From the NCBI RefSeq assembly GCF_018294505.1, contig NC_057801.1:847235318-847299317 (forward strand): a DNA stretch of 64,000 nucleotides, given 5' to 3'. Shown here one piece after another: positions 24,356-36,000 of this stretch. Each line of letters begins with the position of its first letter. The stretch's first letter is position 1. A model generated the notes under the pieces. That model saw nothing but the letters and a program-made list of their open reading frames with translations. It did not search any database and had not been told where the DNA came from. A program made the translations under genes and the position numbers. This stretch comes from Triticum aestivum. Lineage: Eukaryota; Streptophyta; Magnoliopsida; Poales; Poaceae.

Positions 24356-26368
24356 AAACCTTTGCTTGTCCTCAAGCAATTCAGTTGATAAACTGAAAGT
24401 GATAAAGAAAAACTTTTACAAACTCTATTTGCTCTTGTTGTTGTAAACATGCAAAGCCATCATTCAGGTTTCAACAATATTATAAACTAACCATACTCAC
24501 AATAACACTTAGGTCTCACAATTACTCATATCAATAACATAATCAGCTAGCGAGCCATAATAATAAAACTCGGATGGCAACACTTTCTCAAAACAATCAT
24601 AACATGATATAACAAAATGGTATCTCGCTAGCCCTTTCTAAGACCGCAAAACATAAATGCAGAGAACCTTTAAAGATCAAGGACTGACTAAACATTGTAA
24701 TTCATGGTAAAAGAGATCCAGTCAAGTCATACTCAATATAAATCAATAATAGTGAACGCAAATGACAGTGTGCTCTCCAGCGGGTGCTCTTTAATAAGAA
24801 GGTGATGACTCAACATAAAAATAAATAGATAGGCCCTTCGCAGAGGGAAGCAGAGATTTGTAGAGGTGCCAGAGCTCGAATTTTAAAACAGAGATTGAAT
24901 AACATTTTGAGCGGCATACTTTCGCTGTCAACACAACAACTATGGGATGGATGTATCTTCCATACTACATGCATTATAGGCAGTTCCCACACAGAATGGT
25001 AAAAGTTTATACTCCCCAACCACCAATAGGCATCAATCCATGGCTTGCTCAAAACAACGAGTGCCTCCAACTAACAACTGCCCTGGGGGAGTTTTGTTTA
25101 ATTATTTTGATTTGCTTTGATATTTTTGGATCATGGGACTGGGCATCCCGGTTACCGGCCCTTTCTCGTGCATGAGGAGCGGAGTCCACTCCTCTGAGAA
25201 TAACCCACCTAGCATGGAAGATATAGGCAGCCCTAGTGGAAACATGAGCGGCTAGAGCATACAAAACAGAATTTCATTTGAAGGTTTAGAGTTTGGCACA
25301 TACAAATTTACTTGGAACGGCAGGTAAATACCGCATATAGGAAGGTATGGTGGACTCATATCAAACAACTTTAGGGTTTTAAGGAGTTTGGATGCACAAG
25401 CAATATTCCCGCTTAGTACAGGTGAAGGCTAGCAAAAGACTGGGAAGTGACCAACTGAGAGAGCGACAACAGTCATAAACATGCATTAAAACTAATTCAC
25501 ACCGAGTACAAACATGAGTAGGATATAATCCACCATGAACATAAATATCGTGAAGGCTATGTTGATTTTGTTTCAACTACATGTGTGAACATGTGCCAAG
25601 TCGAGTCACTCAATTCATTCAAAGGAGGATACCATCCCATCATACCACATCATAATCATTCTAATAGCATGTTGGCATGCAGGTAAACCATTATAACTCA
25701 AAGCTAATCAAGCATGACACAAACAACTAATAATCTTTAAATGTCATTGCAAATATGTTTACTTCATAATAAGCTGAATCAGGAACAATGAACTCATCAA
25801 ATTTACAAAACAAGAGAGGCCGAGTTCATACCAGCTTTTCTCATCTCAATAAGTCCATCATATATCATCATTATTGCCTTTCACTTGCACGACCGAACGA
25901 TGTGTATAATAATAAGAGTGTACGTGCATTGGACTAAGCTGGAATCTGCAAGCATTCAACTCAAAAGAGAAGACAAGTAATATGGGCTCTAAATTAAATA
26001 AATAATCATGCATATGAGAGCCACTAAACATTTTCAATATGGTCTTCTCGACCCCCAAAGGAAAGAAAAGAAAATAAAACTATTTACATGGGAAAGCTCC
26101 CAACAAGTAAAAGAAGAACGAGAGAATATTTTTGGGGTTTCATTTTAATTCTACTACAAGCATGGAAATTAAGCTAACTATTTTTTTTGGTTTTTCTCAA
26201 GGTTTATCAAACACACAAGAAGAAAACTAAAAAAAGAAATTTAAACTAACATGGATAATACAATGAAAGAGTATGAACACTGACAACTAGTGTGTGAACA
26301 TGAATGTAAAGTCGGTGAGAAATATGTACTCCCCCAAGCTTAGACTTTTGGCCTAAGTTGGTCTAATA
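24356..26368. other. Non-coding 3' region of the Athila-type element, unit 1
   Basis: About 2 kb between the polypurine tract and the ORF1-like frame. No frame exceeds about 86 codons and none is recognisable. It is the equivalent of the long 3' untranslated region of Athila elements. Confidence 0.6.
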
Positions 26369-27163
26369 CTAGGGACCGCCTGGCTGATATCCATAAGTGA
26401 AACCGGGGTCGTACTGAGATGCAGCGGCAACTGCCTCCTGAGCTGCAGCGTGTTGGCGAGCTGCCTCCGCTCTCCTCTCGTGTTCAGCTGCTTCCTCCTT
26501 GGCGACAACATATCTTCGTTTTGCTTGATAATTAAAAAGGTAGGGAGCAGGAAGAGTAACATGGACGATGTTGCGTCTGTCATAGGTTAGTCGATGTTGG
26601 AGGAATTGTTCATTCCTCCCAAGAAATTGATGACTGACCGTAGCTTCATAATCCAAATAAATAGGAGGTATTATCATATCTCCTACTCGTGGGGCTATAC
26701 CAAGATAATTAGCCACACGGGTTGCATAAATTCCTCCAAATAAATTTCCCTTTCTACTATTACTCTGTAACCTACGTGCAACTATTGCCCCCAAGTTATA
26801 ACCTTTAAAACCTAACACAGCACTCTTGAGGATACTCAGATCAGGGACACACATGTGACATGCTTCATCCTTACCATTAATACATCTATCGATGAAGAGA
26901 GCAAAATAATGTATAGCAGGAAAGTGAATGCTCCTTATGGTAGCTTGTGCTATGTCCCTAGATTCTCCCACAGTAATACTAGCAAGGAAATCTCTAAATT
27001 CAGATTTGTGAGGATCATTAATATTACCCCACTGCGGGAGTTTGCAAGCAGTTGTAAAATCCTCTAAATCCATGACATAAGATGTATCATAAATATCAAA
27101 TATGACACTAGGAGAGTTACGCGTACAGTTATATTTAAACCTCTGCACAAAGTAATCAGTCAA
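26369..27163 (-). pseudogene. ATHILA ORF1-like protein, C-terminal 264 codons (unit 1)
   Basis: This resembles the ATHILA ORF-1 family of plant gypsy elements, whose function is not settled. The frame opens at a TTG (27163), not an ATG. The family-like sequence continues upstream to about 27380 in another frame (GGSLVKKGPRIAIREQDVE, EEFDAYVRNAELED), with a frame break near 27178 and an in-frame TGA at 27256-27258. Visible regions: MDLEDFTTACKLPQWG, a hydrophobic HYFALFIDRCINGK stretch, GNLFGGIYATRVANYLGI, and a C-terminal alanine/glutamate-rich segment likely to be helical, ending GFTYGYQPGGP. The sister copy in unit 2 shares both upstream breaks and has one extra. Confidence 0.65.
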
Positions 27164-27391
27164 TTGATAGTACTGGGGAAGTCCTCCAGCTCAGCATTAC
27201 GCACATATGCGTCAAATTCCTCCTTAAAGCCTGCTTTGACCATAAAATCATCGGATCACCACTCGCAAGCTTGTACATCCGCGTTCCTCAGCAATTCAAC
27301 ATCTTGCTCACGTATAGCAATCCTGGGCCCTTTCTTCACCAAGGAACCACCTTGGTACATTCTCCTAAGCATATTTCTTTTTCTGAAATAA

Positions 27392-28139
27392 TTCTGAAAT
27401 TTTAGTAACTTCAAAATAAAAGTGAATAAAACATAACAAGAATGGTAGCAACTACTCCTACAAGTGCCTAGAGCCTACATCATGCATTAGAATTACTTGG
27501 AACCCCATAAATTTAACATGCAAGCTCAAGAACAGGGTCACCAAGGCAGCAAGGATTTGCAATGAATAAAGCACTAGAACAAAAACTAATTGAACCAATG
27601 GAGGAGTCACATACCAAGCAACAATCTTCCAAAGCAGTTTTGTGAATGGAGTTTTGAGCAAGGAGATCGAAAATCGCAGCAAAACGAGCTAAAACTCGTG
27701 CTTGAGCTGGATGGGGATTTTTTTGGGTAGAAAACGGAGTGTGTGGGTGCTGGCATAAGTGGAGGGGGGCTACCAGGGGCCCACGAGACAGGGGGGGCCC
27801 TCCACTCTCGTGGCCTGGTGCTTGCCCCTCCTGCAGTGTTTTCAGTGCCTAAAATCCTCAAATAATCCATAAAAAACATACTAAATTTGCAGGGCATTTG
27901 GGGCACTTTTATTTTCGGACTATTTTTTATTGCACGAATAATTCGGAAAACAGATGGATAATACTATTTTTGCTTTATTTAATCTAAATAACAGAAAGTA
28001 AAAAGAGGTTACAGAAGGTTGTGCCTTCTAGTTTCATCCATCTCATGATCATCAAAATGAATCCACTAACAAGGTTGATCAAGTCTTGTTAACAAACTCA
28101 TTCCGAATAACACGGAACCGCAGAAATTTCAAAGTGACA
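27392..28139. other. Spacer between ORF1-like and gag-protease genes, unit 1
   Basis: About 750 bases with no frame I can support. A GC-rich gggggcccacgag block lies at 27775-27815. In autonomous Athila elements the RT-integrase region would lie here, so this marks the pol deletion. Confidence 0.5.
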
Positions 28140-28427
28140 CTAAGTTACCTCAACGGGGATATGAAAATCCCCAACAATAAGAATATCATACTTTTTCTTG
28201 ACAGTAGGGAGAGGAAATTCAAAACCTCCAATAATAATTGATGGAATTTTCTCAATAGTATTTATGCTATGAACTTGAGATTGTTTTCTCGGAAAGTGTA
28301 CCGTATGCTCATGACCATTAACATGAAAAGTCACATTGCCTTTGTTGCAATCAATAACAGCTCCTGCAGTATTTAAAAAGGGTCTACCAAGAATAATAGA
28401 CATACTATCGTCCTCGGGAAATATCAA
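28140..28427 (-). pseudogene. Out-of-frame end of the aspartic protease region, unit 1
   Basis: Continues the protease domain of the gag-protease frame after a one-base shift at about 28418-28420. It includes SIILGRPFLNTAGAVID, the ILGRPFL signature typical of gypsy proteases, and ends at a stop after HIPVEVT. No reverse transcriptase follows. The identical shift is in unit 2, so it predates the duplication. Confidence 0.75.
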
Positions 28428-30618
28428 GAATAACGAAGTCTGTTAAGATAGTAACGTTCACAACAACAACTGGCACGTCCTCACATATGCCGATAGGTAT
28501 AGCAGTTGATTTGTCAGCCATTTGCAAAGATATCTCAGTAAGTGTCAACTTACTTAATTCAAGTCTACGGTACAAGGAAAGAGGCATAACACTAACACCG
28601 GCTCCTAAATCACATAAAGGAGTTTTAACATAATTTCTTTTAATAGAGCAAGGTATAGTGGGTACTCCGGGATCACCAAGTTTCTTAGGTATTCCACCCT
28701 TAAAGGTATAGTTGGCAAGCATGGTGGAAATCTCAATTTCAGGTATTTTTCTCTTATTAGTGATGATATCTTTCATATATTTAGCATAATGGTTTGTTTT
28801 AAGCATATCAGTTAAGCGCATGCGTAAGAAAATAGGTCTAATCATTTCAGCAAGACGCTCAAAGTCCTCATCATCCTTTGTCTTGGATGGTTTAGGAGGA
28901 AAGGGCATGGGTTTCTGAACCCATGGTTCTCTTTCCCTACCATGCTTCCTAGCAACAAAATCTCTCTTATCATAACGTTGGTTTCTTGATTGTGGGTTAT
29001 CAAGACCAATAGCAGGTTCAATTTCTATATCATTGTTATTACTAGGTTGAGCATCTACATGAACATCATTATTAGCATTATCATTAGGTTCATGTTCATC
29101 TCCGGATTGTGTTTCAGCATCAGAGATAGAAGTGTTATTAGGATTCTCAGGTATTTCTACATTAGGTTCACTAGAAGTTTGTAAAGTCCTATCATTCTTC
29201 TTTTTCTTCTTCTTAGAAGAACTAGGAGCATCTAGATTATTATTCTGAGAATCTTGTTCAGTTCTTTTAGAGTGGCCTTCGGGATACAAAGGTTCCCGAG
29301 TTATTCTACCAGTTCTAGTAGCCACTTTAACTACAAAGTCATTTTTATTATTTAATTCAGCAAGCAATTCATTCTGAGCCTTAAGTACTTGTTCAGCTTG
29401 AGTAGCAATCATGGAAGCAAGTTTACTAATGAGTTTAAGTTCACTTTTAACTCTAGCTACATAATCATTCAAGCGTAATATCGTATAAGCATTATTCTTC
29501 AATTGTCTACCAACATAATCATTGAAATTGGCTTTTCTATTCATGAAATCATCAAATTCATCTAAGCAAGGGCTATGAAATTTAGTGGATGGGATTTCAT
29601 CTTTATCATATCTATAGAGAGAATTTACCTTTACTACCCGTGTCGGGTTATCAAGACAATGTGGTTCTTCAACATGCGGTATATTAAGACCATGTATTTC
29701 TTCAATAGGTGGTAAATTCTTAACATCTTCAGCTTTAATACCTTTTTCTTTCATTGATTTCTTTGCCTCTTGCATATCTTCAGGACTGAGAAATAGAACA
29801 CCTCTCTTCTTTGGAGTGGGTTTAGGAATAGGCTCAGGAGTTGGCTCAATTGGTTCAGGAATTTCCTCAGGAATTGGCTCAGGGAGAGTCCAATTATTTT
29901 CATTAGTCAACATATTATTCAATAGTAACTCAGGTTCATCGACCGTTCTTTCCCTGAAAACACAACCAGCACAACTATCTAAGTAGTCCTTGGAAGCATC
30001 GGTTAGTCCGTTATAGAAGATATCAAGTATTTCATTTTTCTTGAGAGGATGATCAGGCAAAGCATTAAGTAATCGGAGAAGCCTCCCCCAAGCTTGTGGG
30101 AGACTCTCTTCTTTGATTTGCACAAAATTATATATTTCCCGCAAGGCAGCTTGTTTCTTATGAGCAGGGAAATATTTAGCAGAGAAGTAATAAATCATAT
30201 CCTGGGGACTACGCACACAACCAGGAGAAAGAGAATTATACCAAGTTTTAGCATCACCCTTTAATGAGAATAGAAATATCTTAAGGATATAAAAATAGCG
30301 AGACTTCTCATCATGAGTAAACAGGGTAGCTACATCATTCAACTTGGTAAGATGTGCCACAACAGTTTCAGATTCAAGGCCATAAAAAGGATCAGATTCA
30401 ACTAGAGTAATAATCTCAGGATCAATAGAGAATTCATAATCCTTATCAGTAACACAGATAGGTGAAGTAGCAAAAGCAGGGTCAGGTTTCATTCTAGCAT
30501 TAAGAGACTGCTGCTTCCATTTAGCTAATAATCTCTTAAGATCATATCTATCTTTGCAGGCAAAAATAGCTTCAGCAGCTTCTTTATTCATAACATAACC
30601 CTCAGGAACAACAGGCAA
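28405..30618 (-). CDS. gag-pro: Gag-protease polyprotein of the Athila-type element (unit 1)
   Basis: 737 codons from a TTG at 30618. The frame is open further up to about 30685 but has no ATG. Gag forms the cytoplasmic virus-like particle that packages element RNA. The Retrotrans_gag region is at about residues 85-230 (IFLFSLKGDAKTWYNSL, RLLRLLNALPDHPLKKNEIL). It is followed by a proline/glutamate-rich hinge near 245-275 and an acidic and asparagine-rich low-complexity part with a KKKKKK run near 470. The protease motif CDLGAGVSVMP is at about 669-679 (DLGA in place of the usual retroviral DTG/DSG, as in other Athila types). No CCHC knuckle is visible. The frame ends by a one-base shift. Confidence 0.85.
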   Translation of the reverse strand: MPVVPEGYVMNKEAAEAIFACKDRYDLKRLLAKWKQQSLNARMKPDPAFATSPICVTDKDYEFSIDPEIITLVESDPFYGLESETVVAHLTKLNDVATLFTHDEKSRYFYILKIFLFSLKGDAKTWYNSLSPGCVRSPQDMIYYFSAKYFPAHKKQAALREIYNFVQIKEESLPQAWGRLLRLLNALPDHPLKKNEILDIFYNGLTDASKDYLDSCAGCVFRERTVDEPELLLNNMLTNENNWTLPEPIPEEIPEPIEPTPEPIPKPTPKKRGVLFLSPEDMQEAKKSMKEKGIKAEDVKNLPPIEEIHGLNIPHVEEPHCLDNPTRVVKVNSLYRYDKDEIPSTKFHSPCLDEFDDFMNRKANFNDYVGRQLKNNAYTILRLNDYVARVKSELKLISKLASMIATQAEQVLKAQNELLAELNNKNDFVVKVATRTGRITREPLYPEGHSKRTEQDSQNNNLDAPSSSKKKKKKNDRTLQTSSEPNVEIPENPNNTSISDAETQSGDEHEPNDNANNDVHVDAQPSNNNDIEIEPAIGLDNPQSRNQRYDKRDFVARKHGREREPWVQKPMPFPPKPSKTKDDEDFERLAEMIRPIFLRMRLTDMLKTNHYAKYMKDIITNKRKIPEIEISTMLANYTFKGGIPKKLGDPGVPTIPCSIKRNYVKTPLCDLGAGVSVMPLSLYRRLELSKLTLTEISLQMADKSTAIPIGICEDVPVVVVNVTILTDFVILDISRGR

Positions 30619-30670
30619 TACATAATCATTTGGAGAATTTTCATCATCACTATCATCAATAATAGCATCT

Positions 30671-30949
30671 TCAATATTTTAATTCCCCCCTAACTCTAGC
30701 AAGTTGTTCATCAAGAAGTTCACCTAATGGCAAAGTAGTATCACGCATAGAAGTAGTTTCATCATGCATAGCAGAAGTGGCATCATCAATAACATGCGAC
30801 ATATCAGAATTCATAGCAGTAGCAGGTTTGGGTGTCGCAAGCTTATTCATAACAGAAGGAGAATCTAGTGTAGAGCTAGATGGCAGTTCCTTACCTCCCC
30901 TCGTAGTTGAGGGCAAAATCTTGGTTTTAGCGTCTTTCAAGTTCTTCAT
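30671..30949 (-). pseudogene. Gag N-terminal piece, frame-broken from the main gag, unit 1
   Basis: Starts at an ATG (30947-30949) with MKNLKDAKTKILPST and runs to a stop at about 30671. The likely continuation (DAIIDDSDDENSPNDYV) is in another frame just downstream. A G run at about 30685-30690 and a nearby stop mark the break. Both duplicates have it. Confidence 0.65.
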
Positions 30950-30998
30950 AGTGATCAACAGATATAAATCCCAAGTGACTCAGAGAATAGAGCTATGC

Positions 30999-31016
30999 TC
31001 CCCGGCAACGGCGCCA
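30999..31016 (-). other. Primer binding site, tRNA-Asp type (unit 1)
   Basis: The minus strand reads TGGCGCCGTTGCCGGGGA, the usual Athila primer site. It lies 11 bases from the 5' LTR at 31028. Confidence 0.92.
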
Positions 31017-31027
31017 GAAATTAGTCT

Positions 31028-32447
31028 TGATAACCCACAAGTGTAGGGGATCGCAACAGCTTTCGAGGGTAAATTATTCAACCCAAATTTATTGATTCGA
31101 CACAAGGGGAGCCAAAGAGTATTATTGAGTATTAGCAGTTGAGTTGTCAATTCAACCACACCTGGATAACTTAGTATCTGCAGCAAGGTATTTAGTAGCA
31201 AAGTAGTATGATAGTAGTGGTAACAGTGGTAAAAGGTAAAGATAGTAATAGCAATATTTTTGGTGTTTTGTAATGATTGTAACATTAGCAACGGAAAAGT
31301 AAATAAGCGAAGCACAGTATATGAAAAGCTCGTAGGCAATGGATCAGTGATGGATAATTATGCCGGATGCGATTCCTCATGTAATAGCTATAACATAGGG
31401 TGACACAGAACTAGCTCCAATTCATCAATGTAATGTAGGCATGTATTCCGTAAATAGTCATACGTGCTTATGGAAAAGAACTTGCATGACATCTTTTGTC
31501 CTACCCTCCCGTGGCAGCGGGGTCCTAGTGGAAACTAAGGGATATTAAGGGCTCCTTTTAATAGAGAACCGGACCAAATCATTAACACATAGTGAATACA
31601 TGAACTCCTCAAACTACGGTCATCACCGAGAAGTATCCCGGTTATTGTCACTTCGGGTTTGTCGGATCATAACACATAATAGGTGACTATAGACTTGCAA
31701 GATAGGATCAAGAACACACATATATTCATGAAAACATAATATGTTCAGATCTGAAATCATGGCACTCGGGCCCTAGTGACAAGCATTAAGCATAGCAAAG
31801 TCATAGCAACATCAATCTCAGAACATAGTGGATACTAGGGATCAAACCCTAACAGAACTAACTTGATTACATGATAAATCTCATCCAACCCATCACCGTC
31901 CAGCGAGCCTACGATGGAATTACTCACGCACGGCGGTGAGCATCAAGAGATTGGTGATGGAGGATGGTTGATGATGACGACGGCGACGAATCCCCCTCTC
32001 CGGAGCCCCGAACGGACTCCAGATCAGCCCTTCCGAGAGAGATTCGGGCTTGGCGGCGGCTCCGTGTCGTAAAACGCGATGAAACTTTCTCTCTATTTTT
32101 TTTCTCCGCGAGACGGAATATATGGAGTTGGAGTTGAGGTCGACGGAGCCTCAGGGGGCCCACGAAATAAGGGGGCGCGCCCTATAGGGGGGCGCCCCCT
32201 GTCTCGTGGACATGGTGTGGGCTCCCGGGTGTATTTCTTTCGCCCAGAAATTCTTATTAATTCCAAAAGTACCTCCGTGGATTTCCAGGACATTCCGAGA
32301 ACTTTTCTTTTCTACACATAAAACAACATCATGGGAGTTCTGCTGAAAATAGTATCAGTCTGGGTTAGTTTCATTCAAATCATGCAAGTTAAAGTCCAAA
32401 ACAAGGGCATAAATGTTCGAAAAAGAAGATACATTGGAGACGTATCA
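31028..32447 (-). repeat. 5' LTR of the Athila-type element, unit 1
   Basis: 1420 bases, TG...CA ends, immediately followed by the GTCAC target duplication (32448-32452). Confidence 0.92.
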
Positions 32448-33029
32448 GTCACCCATCCTCTCACTACTCCGTCTGAACACGCTTAACTTTCGAGTTCTAT
32501 TCCCCCTAGTTTCCAAGTCCGCACTTGTTGTTTTTCTGACAATACTAAGCTGTCAATCCCATTAACCCTTAGGAGTTAAACTTGAGCATTAAGCACCATT
32601 TGAGTTTGAAACTATTATTCTAAAAAATAATAATTATTTAGTAACACCAGTATTTCTTAAATCAGTAGTTTGACCACAGTTTGACCATACTTTGAGCACA
32701 ATTTAACCAGATTTGACAATAGTTTGACCACAATTTGACCAAAAGTAAAAAAACTAAAAACAATTATTTATTAGCACTAATATTTCTTGAATAAGTAGTT
32801 TGACCAGATTTAACAAAAAGTAAAAAAAAACTAAAATTTAAGCATATCTTTTTTTCCTTTCAGAATTTGAGGATTCTAAAAATTTGACCTGATTTTTTTG
32901 ATATATTATGCGTTTTTTCGACATCGTATGCAAAAGATATGTCCGTTTTACTTTTTCATAACACTTGTTTGCAAACATGTCCAAATTTAAGTTTTTTAAT
33001 TTTCCTAACTAGTAGATGTAGTAACATAA
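32448..33029 (+). mobile_element. Continuation of the CACTA-like element next to MON1 (unit 1)
   Basis: Resumes exactly at the target duplication and carries acccatcctctcactactcc and gaacacgcttaactt, sequence I associate with the interior of tttagtcccggtt CACTA elements. Repeated tttgacc/tttgacca motifs lie at 32670-32740. It passes directly into MON1 exon 11 without a visible CACTA 3' end. No gene is seen in it. Confidence 0.6.
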
Positions 33030-36000
33030 CTACATAAGTACATTCTCATGCAAAGACCTTTGGACTTCGAGAAGGACATTTGATTTCAATAGAACATCCT
33101 GAATGCGGGCCCTAGACATCGTTGACAAAAGAGTAGTTGTCTCAGTTCCAATACATATTAGGCAGCATTTACTCATTATCTTGTGATACTTTTAAGTCTT
33201 ACACAGTTTAATGTGTACCTCACCTTGAATCTTTCAAATCAAAGAAGGCATCTGATCTCGGAGTAAGAAGAGTCAAGTAAGTATTTTCCTGCCATGGAGA
33301 AAAGATTAGTTCATATAATAAAATGACTTTCTCAAACCTAAACTAATAAATAAAATTTGATCAACACTGCACATGAACTTCTACAAGTTTCCATCTGTGC
33401 CGTAAGACATGCATCATAATTCTCATAATGAGGATATTGCCGGCACACTTAAGTGAACATGCATATTCAGATGCAGCTATTTTACTCACATCAAAAAAAT
33501 GAACATAAGCGTATAGGAAGGCCATAGGATTGTATCTTGGCAAGCATATGGGTGAAAAAGACTCCGAAGTCCTGCGTTAAACAGACAAATCTTGTAAGAT
33601 GCTTGTAGGTCAAGGTTTTTCATTTCAGATAGCATGTGATGATTACCTAAAAGATTCGGAGGACAATATGAAATTTGCAAGTAGTAATATATCATCAGGA
33701 TGCAAAGTTGCCTTTTGTGCTCCCACAAGACTAATAACCTGAAAATTAACCAAGATCATATCTCTCAGAAACATGAATGCAAAAGACTAACAAAACTAAA
33801 AGATTTATGTATCCATCTCCATAGACTTGCAAAGTCGCAATCATAAGTGTAATATTTGGCAATGGCCAAAGTTCTATTTCTCATGATGGGATGGCAGACG
33901 CAATTGGTAGAAGCACATAATAACTAACATTAGCATGAGCAAGGAGCAATCCATATTGGTATTGGTACCGTTTGTCAAGCTACAGAACACACAAGTCGTT
34001 GAGTCTACTGGAGAGATCAAAAACATCTGATACCAAAGAATAGAAATGGGAATCTTTCTACAGAATTCTCAGAAATGTGGCATATCAGCTTGAATATGGT
34101 GAAAGACGTAACTGATTGACTGACGATAAAGTAAGATTTATGATACTGTTATATGAACCTTTAGAAAGGTCAAGTGGCATCTAAAATGTATTGAGGAGTA
34201 ACTATAATAAGAAATGTGTTACATTTTAGCACATAAGCAGGATTCCAGCACAGTTTGATTAAAGGGTCAATGAACTAAGTAGCACAATGGAAGTTCTGAC
34301 AGGAAACTGGACAAACTTGAAATTAACAAACAATGTAGCTCTCACAAAGACAAAAAGAGGACTAAAGAAAATAAATGATTTACGTTAAATGTCTCCAAAC
34401 ACTAGCAACCACAAGTAGCATATTTGATATGGATAAAGTTTGGTGCCTTGTGATGGGATGCCAGAAAGCCCACAATAACAAATAGTAGCACTAGAAGGAG
34501 CAATTTAAATGGTACTGGCACCCTTCGGCAAGCTACAGAGCACAAAAAAACTGTAGACTATTCGAGAAAGGCCATTAACTCTACAAAAAGATCAAAGATT
34601 CTAATACGGTAATACCAAAGAACACAAATGGCAAGCTTTCTAGAGAAGTTCTCAGAAATGTGGAATCCCACTTTGGATATGGTAAAAGACGTAACTGACT
34701 GACAGACTGACAATACAGCAAGTTTTATACCATGTTATATGAAGCTCTAGAAAGTTCAAGTGGCACCTAAAGAGTTTTCAGAAGTAACTATAATAGGAAA
34801 AATGTTACATCAGACCAAATAAGCATGAATTCAGTACAGTAAGATGAAAATGTCAAATGGGGTTAGCATGAAAATGGAAGTCATGGCAGCAAATTGGACA
34901 AACCTTGTGATCACACATCAACAGTGCAAACAGAACTCCCGAATCAGCAATGTCCTGCAAAACTGCGGTAGCAGCCTGTCTTGTTGCTTGGGCAAGGGGA
35001 AGGCATGTGTATGCATGAAGAAATGTAGCGGGATTCCTGTAGAATGGTTCAATATGATTTCAATTAAGTACTAAAGTCCAAAATGTATTAAGATGGGATC
35101 CATAGAAAGGAAAAGGAAACAAGCTAACCAGCTGAATGCACGTATAAGAGAGAGGAAAACCGCATCTGTGCCACCTAGAAGTGGTGCCATATCAAATTTG
35201 GGATTCTTCTCAAAGCACCTGTTGACCGACTTTGTCAAAATAAGCAACATCTGCAAATTTGTGTTTTCAGACAGAGAAATCAGCATAAGAATGGAAACGC
35301 AAGACTGTATAATAATTATAATAAAAATACAAGAAATTCAAAGGTGTTAAAGATGAGTGCAACAGTGGAAGCACCTGACCATACATGAGCTCTAGTTGGC
35401 CCCTCAATCCTTCAAACGTCTCTTTGGTGCAACTTATACAAACTAAATAAATCGGACCTTTGACAAGGAAAACTATCTGAAAGAACAGTGTACAATCAAC
35501 TTAGAATACATAAAAGGGTTTTCCGGTGAAATGCCCATGTCAGTGGTGTCTGATTGTTCAGGCGTGTGCACTGTCCTGAAGTAACATTTAAAGAAAAGAG
35601 TAAATTTTGGATAAGGAAGGCCATCTGACCTGATGTTTCCCAGCTCTCACAAATTTGATATGATCACCACTGGATAAAGAAGGAACAACACCAAGAGGAA
35701 AATTCAGTACAGCCCACAGGAAAAGGTAAAGGACACTAATCATTGCAATCAGCAAAAGAGGATTGCATACCTGTTCTCCACAAAAGAAACAATCGCTTGC
35801 AGTGTAGCAGAAAACCCAGCTAACCTGTGCTCATCTCCATACCTAGAAGTTGAACAAGACGAAGGAAATGTGATGTTATGGTTTCACCTGAGAAAGTGCA
35901 GCAATTCCTTACAAACTCTATCATGAATTCCTCTTTCTTAAGTGATTTTACCTAGAGTATATCGGCTTGCCGGAATTGCTCAAGATGAAGAAATGCTTCT

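Larger units (their letters stand above)
22919..32447 (-). mobile_element. Athila-lineage Ty3/gypsy element, gag-protease plus ORF1-like, no pol (unit 1)
   Basis: 9529 bases with LTRs at 22919-24341 and 31028-32447 and a perfect target duplication GTCAC (22914-22918 and 32448-32452). The primer site at 30999-31016 is complementary to tRNA-Asp, and the polypurine tract is at 24342-24355, so sense is minus. Order along the element: 5' LTR, gag-protease, spacer, ATHILA ORF1-like frame, a 2-kb non-coding stretch, 3' LTR. No RT, RNase H or integrase is present, so it depended on partners. The sequence resembles the Triticeae Fatima/Sabrina type, but the family name is from memory and unverified. 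LTRs differ at about 55 of 1420 positions by eye. Confidence 0.92.
19700..34146. repeat. Large segmental duplication, unit 1/2 copy
   Basis: Aligns colinearly with 47740-62187 (TE relic, solo LTR, CACTA, Athila-type element, MON1 exons 8-11) with roughly 0.8% differences by eye and small indels. The offset is about 28.04 kb. Confidence 0.9.

Noticed and set aside
26369..27163. Intact 264-residue protein starting with Met
   Set aside because: The first codon is TTG, and related sequence continues upstream in another frame, so this is a broken remnant rather than a complete gene.
33008..33020. Possible CACTA 3' terminus (ctagtag) beside MON1
   Set aside because: The orientation is wrong and the gaaaa extension of the TIR is absent.
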